A stretch of DNA of 64,000 nucleotides from Ephemerocybe angulata (lineage: Eukaryota; Basidiomycota; Agaricomycetes; Agaricales; Psathyrellaceae). Under the pieces are notes generated by a model, which did no database searches, was not told where the DNA came from, and was given only the letters and a program-made list of their open reading frames with translations. Below, one piece after another: positions 59,739-64,000 of this stretch (its first letter is position 1; every line of letters starts with the position of its first letter). Location of the stretch: contig JAACJK010000113.1 in assembly GCA_013368325.1 (NCBI GenBank), forward strand, positions 682,001 through 746,000, read 5' to 3'. The position numbers were made by a program, and so were the translations under genes.

Positions 59739-62114
59739 ATGGACAAGCGCACTCTGCCCAAACAGAAGCACCTCGCAAAAACGAGGAAGGGATCCTGGAA
59801 GGCACTATCTGACTCCGACCTAGAAGATTTGAGTGCTTCTATTCAGAGAACATTCAAATGGGAACACGAACCTCGTCAATTCCAGCTCGACGCAATCAAG
59901 GCTCAATTGCAACGAAAGGATGTGATCGTCCATGCAGGCACCGGCTTTGGAAAAACTGCCATTGCAGCAGGACCACACGCGTTGGAGGAGATGAAGGGGA
60001 AGGTTACGTTCCTAATTTCACCTCTGATTGCCCTGCAGGAGGAACAGGCGGCGACATTTGAGAGTGAATTCCATCTATCGGCCGTTGCAATCAACAGCAC
60101 CCATGGAGGCCTGAATAAGAAGTTATTATCTGTCAGTATCTGAATTTGCTTTCGATGAAACAGTTTATTCACGTCTATACCAGGATATCCGGGAGGGCCG
60201 TTGGCAAATCGTAGTCATCTCCCCAGAGATGATGCTCTCCAAGGCCTTCTTATCCCAGGTCATTCGTCACCGGGACATGCTTCAGCGGACACTTGCTGTC
60301 GTGGTCGACGAAGCGCATGTCGTTTCTCACTGGGGTTCTGGATTTCGCAAACAATACGGTACACTCGGAATTCTTAAGGCACTCCTTCCTCGAGAGACGC
60401 CATTTGTTGCTTTGTCGGCGACACTACCACCGCGCGTACGGAACGACGTGGAGAAAAAGCTGCAGCTAAATCAAAAGACCCTGGTCAGCATTGATATGGG
60501 AAACGACCGAACCACCGTGTCGCTCATCGTGCGAGGGATGCAACATTCCATGAACACATATAACGACCTAGCCCTTGCAGTACCTGACGGTATCGAGACT
60601 CCAGACGAAATCCCGAAAGCGTTCATCTACGCAGACACGCTTGCGGTTGCGACTCAGATCGAAACCTACCTGTACGAGGAACGATGTCCAAAGGACCTCT
60701 GGTACAAAGGCTTCATTCGGCCCTACAGTGCCGCTTTCTCATCTGCATATCGACACGCAGTCATGGTCTTATTTCGGATGGGTATTGTACGCATACTAAT
60801 CTGCACAGACGCCGCAGGAATGGTAAGTACCAGGGTCATTATTTGGAGAGGATGGAACTCACCAACTCGTTGACAGGGATGTAATATACCGGACATCGAC
60901 CTCGTCATTCAATGGAAACTCCAGCATCTGTGTCATCCTTCGTACAGCGGGCGGGACGAGCCGCGAGGGGCCATGGGGCGAACCGGACTTGCTGTGTTGT
61001 TGGTGGAAAAGAGTGTCTATGAGGGCGACGTCGTCACCTATGTTACACAAAGGCAGTCAGAACAGGTGCAGGAGAAGGGGAAAAGCAAGCCAAAGAAATC
61101 GTCGGTGCGTGAAGCCGCTTCGTATCCCAAGGAGAGAAAGGCTATGCAGTGGCACGAGGCTCGTTGAGAGGGGGGTACGATAAAGCAAATGATACCACAA
61201 CGACCCTATCGACGTACCTCTGGATGAATCGGCCATAGACGAAGGCCTTTATACCCTCGTCCAGACGGGCAAATGTCGCCGGGGCGTCCTCACGAAGGTA
61301 TTTGGAAATAAGCCTGCTGGTGCGTTTAGCTATTCTGCGCTGCTGCACGATGCTGACTAGTGAATAGAACCGACCGTACCTTGCTGCGACACATGCGACC
61401 CCTCCCTTCTCGATCGCGCCAGACCAGGTCCTCCAAAAATCGCGAAGCGAGCCGTTGCTGTCAAGCGTGGAATACCGAATTTGCTCGTGATGGAGCAGAT
61501 TCGGTGCATGGCGAGTCCGCATCCACGACAAAGCCTTCACTCGGTCCTTCTTCAGCCCAGCGGGGTTCATGAGCAATGATCTTGTTGAGCTGCTCGCTTC
61601 TGTGGGGCCTATCAATACGAAGGCGAAGTTACTGGCTGTTCTTGGAGGTCAATGGGCGCGCTCATTCGCAACGTATGGGGACGCGTTGCTTACCGAGTTA
61701 AAGAGAATCAACATTCCCCCTATGAAGCCGAAGCCGAAGAAAAAGAAGGACAACGCGAAGAGACCCCAAGCAGCGAGCGATACCGGCGAGGGGAACGATG
61801 ATGGGAGAGGAAGAAAGAGAGCGAGGGTTGCGAGTTCAACGATTGCCACGCCAACAGCGCCCGCGATCGAAGCTGTCACCCCAGCTGTCAACCCGTCACC
61901 CGCACCTGTGCCTGTCACAAACTCACCTCTCCCTCAGACGCCTGCACGCTCAAGCAGTGCGTCGTCAAACCCCTACAGTGCCCTTCGATCTGTGGGAGCA
62001 ACCGCCGCTGCGAGCTCAAGTCCAGCTCTGTACCCATACCCCGGATACCCGCAGGCATACCCTTCGACTCCCATTCAGATCCGCTACGGCAGCTTCACAC
62101 ACCTTGGCCGTTAG
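59739..62114 (+). pseudogene. RecQ-type DEAH helicase of the element, frame interrupted
   Basis: Exons 59739-60131 and 60184-60822, with a third from 60877. Motif I is VHAGTGFGKTAIAAG. Motif II is VVVDEAHVVSHWG followed by the RecQ-like SGFRKQY, and motif III is FVALSATLPP. After 60877 the frame GCNIPDIDLVIQWKL breaks near 60917 (CTCCAG). A +1 frame then reads the RecQ motif VI QRAGRAARG until about 60975 (CATGGGGCG), where the original frame resumes. Further single-base differences from the right-hand copy, near 61131, 61200 and 61500, disrupt the zinc-like CC..CD..C region and tail. All are in homopolymer runs or near them, so these could be sequence errors or recent decay. Confidence 0.75.
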
Positions 62115-62440
62115 AGCCACGTAATCCCCTCAGCCGGGGTTGGTGGTAGCTTCGTTTGGTGCGGGGAGGCGTACGGATACGCGTTGCGCTGGGTTCCTCC
62201 TCCACAAGCGCCGGGCTTCGCAAGTGCCGGCGCCAGGTCCCGCACGCACCTAAGTCCGAAGGGGTCAAAAAAAAGTGCTCCAGGTGACATTCTAAATCGC
62301 ATTTTTATGTAGTTCTAGTTACGAAAATCTAAAAATCCCGAGGGTGAATTTTGACAACTTTTGAACGAAATTTCTCTAAGTCCGGGTCACAACCCTGTCA
62401 CTCCCCCAAAAGCGCTTCGAGTGTACCAGTCCTTACCCTG
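60991..62440 (+). repeat. Left arm of large inverted repeat
   Basis: Covers the 3' half of the RecQ gene, its 3' flank and the element terminus. It is repeated in reverse at 62538-64000. In the stretches compared, differences are single-base length changes in short homopolymers plus a 2-bp gap near 62205. I saw no substitutions. Confidence 0.9.
62370..62440 (-). repeat. Right terminal inverted repeat of the element
   Basis: Read on the minus strand it starts CAGGGTAAGGACTGGTACAC, then TCGAAGCGCTTTTGGGGGAG and CCGGACTTAGAGAAAT. It matches the left terminus in order and spacing. Confidence 0.75.
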
Positions 62441-62537
62441 AGTTGCGTTGTTTGCACAACGTCTTCCTTATATAGTCAATAATTTGTATGATGCATGTCG
62501 TGTTTGTTGATGGGAATTAGGAAACAAGAAGCAAACA
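62441..62537. other. 97-bp spacer between inverted element copies
   Basis: Unique AT-rich sequence that is not itself palindromic. The loop of the inverted repeat is therefore real DNA with its own sequence, not a simple fold-back. No gene. Confidence 0.6.
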
Positions 62538-62620
62538 CAGGGTAAGGTACCGAGTCTAGGACTGGTACACTCGAAGCGCTTTTGGGGAGTGACAGGGTTG
62601 TGACCCGGACTTAGAGAAAT
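62538..62620 (+). repeat. Terminal repeat of the second, inverted element copy
   Basis: CAGGGTAAGG, then an extra 13 bases (TACCGAGTCTAGG) relative to copy 1, then ACTGGTACACTCGAAGCGCT and CCGGACTTAGAGAAAT. The extra bases show the two ends are not exact copies. Confidence 0.75.
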
Positions 62621-62878
62621 TTCGTTCAAAAGTTGTCAAAATTCACCCTCGGGATTTTTAGATTTTCGTAACTAGAACTACATAAAAATGCGATTTAGAA
62701 TGTCACCTGGAGCACTTTTTTTTGACCCCTTCGGACTTAGGTGCGTGCGGGACCTGGCGCCGGCACTTGCGAAGCGCCCGGCGCTTGTGGAGGAGGAACC
62801 CAGCGCAACGCGTATCCGTACGCCTCCCCGCACCAAACCGAAGCTACCACCAACCCGGCTGAGGGGGATTACGTGGCT

Positions 62879-64000
62879 CTAACGGCCAAGGGTGTGTGAA
62901 GCTGCCGTAGCGGATCTGAATGGGAGTCGAAGGGTATGCCTGCGGGTATCCGGGGTATGGGTACAGAGCTGGACTTGAGCTCGCAGCGGCGGTTGCTCCC
63001 ACAGATCGAAGGGCACTGTAGGGTTTGACGACGCACTGCTTGAGCGTGCAGGCGTCTGAGGGAGGTGAGTTTGTGACAGGCACAGGTGCGGGTGACGGGT
63101 TGACAGCTGGGGTGACAGCTTCGATCGCGGGCGCTGTTGGCGTGGCAATCGTTGAACTCGCAACCCTCGCTCTCTTTCTTCCTCTCCCATCATCGTTCCC
63201 CTCGCCGGTATCGCTCGCTGCTTGGGGTCTCTCGCGTTGTCCTTCTTTTTCTTCGGCTTCGGCTTCATAGGGGGAATGTTGATTCTCTTTAACTCGGTAA
63301 GCAACGCGTCCCCATACGTTGCGAATGAGCGCGCCCATTGACCTCCAAGAACAGCCAGTAACTTCGCCTTCGTATTGATAGGCCCCACAGAAGCGAGCAG
63401 CTCAACAAGATCATTGCTCATGAACCCCGCTGGGCTGAAGAAGGACCGAGTGAAGGCTTTGTCGTGGATGCGGACTCGCCATGCACGAATCTGCTCCATC
63501 ACGAGCAAATTCGGTATTCCACGCTTGACAGCAACGGCTCGCTTCGCGATTTTTGGAGGACCTGGTCTGGCGCGATCGAGAAGGGAGGGGTCGCATGTGT
63601 CGCAGCAAGGTACGGTCGGTTCTATTCACTAGTCAGCATCGTGCAGCAGCGCAGAATAGCTAAACGCACCAGCAGGCTTATTTCCAAATACCTTCGTGAG
63701 GACGCCCCGGCGACATTTGCCCGTCTGGACGAGGGTATAAAGGCCTTCGTCTATGGCCGATTCATCCAGAGGTACGTCGATAGGGTCGTTTGTGGTATCA
63801 TTTGCTTTATCGTACCCCCCTCTCAACGAGCCTCGTGCCACTGCATAGCCTTTCTCTCCCTTGGGATACGAAGCGGCTTCACGCACCGACGATTTCTTTG
63901 GCTTGCTTTTCCCCTTCTCCTGCACCTGTTCTGACTGCCTTTGTGTAACATAGGTGACGACGTCGCCCTCATAGACACTCTTTTCCACCAACAACACAGC
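62879..64000 (-). pseudogene. RecQ-type helicase C-terminal part, second copy (partial)
   Basis: From the window edge leftward the frame reads LLVEKSVYEGDVVTYVTQRQ, then an uninterrupted DESAIDEGLYTLVQTGKCRR and GVLTKVFGNKPAG. After an intron it reads PTVPCCDTCDPSLLDRARPG, MEQIRAWRVRIHDKAFTRSF and NDLVELLASVGPINTKAKLL. This region is intact here but frame-broken in the left copy. One base is missing near 63230 (GCGAGAGACC against GCGAAGAGACC), which shifts the Lys/Pro-rich tail. The two copies are thus broken at different points. Confidence 0.7.

Larger units (their letters stand above)
55668..62440. mobile_element. Candidate TIR-bounded element carrying DUF6589 and RecQ genes
   Basis: About 6.8 kb bounded by imperfect inverted repeats (55668-55737 and 62370-62440). 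It contains two divergent genes, a DUF6589 protein and a RecQ-type helicase, and nothing else. The ends are non-coding and lie 113 bp and 255 bp beyond the two stop codons. A second copy of the helicase end with its terminal repeat follows in opposite orientation. What is seen: TIRs and gene order. What is inferred: that this is one mobile unit and that DUF6589 may act as its transposase. It could instead be a degenerate composite of two insertions. Confidence 0.6.
62538..64000 (-). mobile_element. Second element copy, opposite orientation, cut by window end
   Basis: Same terminus, 3' flank and RecQ 3' half as 60991-62440, in reverse. The copy runs off the window at a point matching 60991. 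The rest of the RecQ gene and a DUF6589 gene are predicted beyond the window. Confidence 0.75.

Noticed and set aside
62441..64000. Telomere or subtelomere repeat array at the window end
   Set aside because: A RecQ-like gene in inverted copies suggested it, but no TTAGGG-like tandem repeats are present in the window.

Overview
The window is nuclear DNA of a filamentous basidiomycete, most likely an agaricomycete. Genes are intron-dense, with introns mostly 40-70 nt, GT-AG ends and CTNAY-like branch sites. They include an AA9 lytic polysaccharide monooxygenase, a Ure2p-like GST array, a Dicer and a DUF6589 protein, all typical of that group. The species cannot be named from the sequence. No tRNA, rRNA or CRISPR array was seen. 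Exon coordinates come from reading splice signals by eye.

Layout. 1-3 kb: SUA5 (cut by the window edge), FMC1 and a small RRM protein. 3.2-6.4 kb: an eIF4A-like protein whose helicase motifs are all degenerate. 6.6-10.4 kb: ELP2 and a divergent AcpS-type phosphopantetheinyl transferase. 11.3-12.6 kb: a secreted AA9 protein. 13.2-15 kb: IBA57 and COA5, head to head. 15.1-19.7 kb: three tandem GST copies, the middle one with an in-frame stop, with a relic of the COA5 3' end showing the duplicated unit. 19.8-24.4 kb: a CCDC90/DUF1640 protein, PYM, GPN3 and a small orphan. 24.9-29.7 kb: a dynamin-fold GTPase resembling SLIP-GC, with apparent 3-nt and 7-nt microexons. 29.8-32.5 kb: an 854-residue disordered orphan. 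32.8-37.5 kb: mitochondrial thiolase, ATG10, ribosomal eS1 and adenine phosphoribosyltransferase. 37.6-42.4 kb: a GH47 EDEM-like mannosidase with a PA domain, and a double zinc-ribbon protein. 42.8-49 kb: a disordered orphan, FAF1-like, DUF7719 and ankyrin-like genes. 49.4-54.9 kb: a Dicer with both RNase III centres intact but a degenerate helicase. 55.1-55.4 kb: cytochrome oxidase subunit VIIc.

55.7-64 kb is accessory DNA. A DUF6589 gene and a RecQ-type helicase gene diverge from a 152-bp promoter and lie between imperfect inverted repeats of about 70 bp. This looks like a two-gene mobile element of about 6.8 kb. A second copy, in opposite orientation, starts 97 bp beyond its helicase end and runs off the window, giving an inverted repeat with arms of about 1.45 kb.

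Most other genes are housekeeping: mitochondrial assembly (FMC1, IBA57, COA5, COX VIIc, DUF1640), translation and tRNA modification (SUA5, ELP2, eS1, PYM, FAF1-like), RNA polymerase assembly (GPN3), ER quality control (EDEM-like), autophagy (ATG10) and RNA silencing (Dicer). They form no operon-like pathway. The candidate new system is the TIR-bounded DUF6589 + RecQ element. The most unusual gene-level features are the two helicase-fold proteins without catalytic motifs and the microexons.
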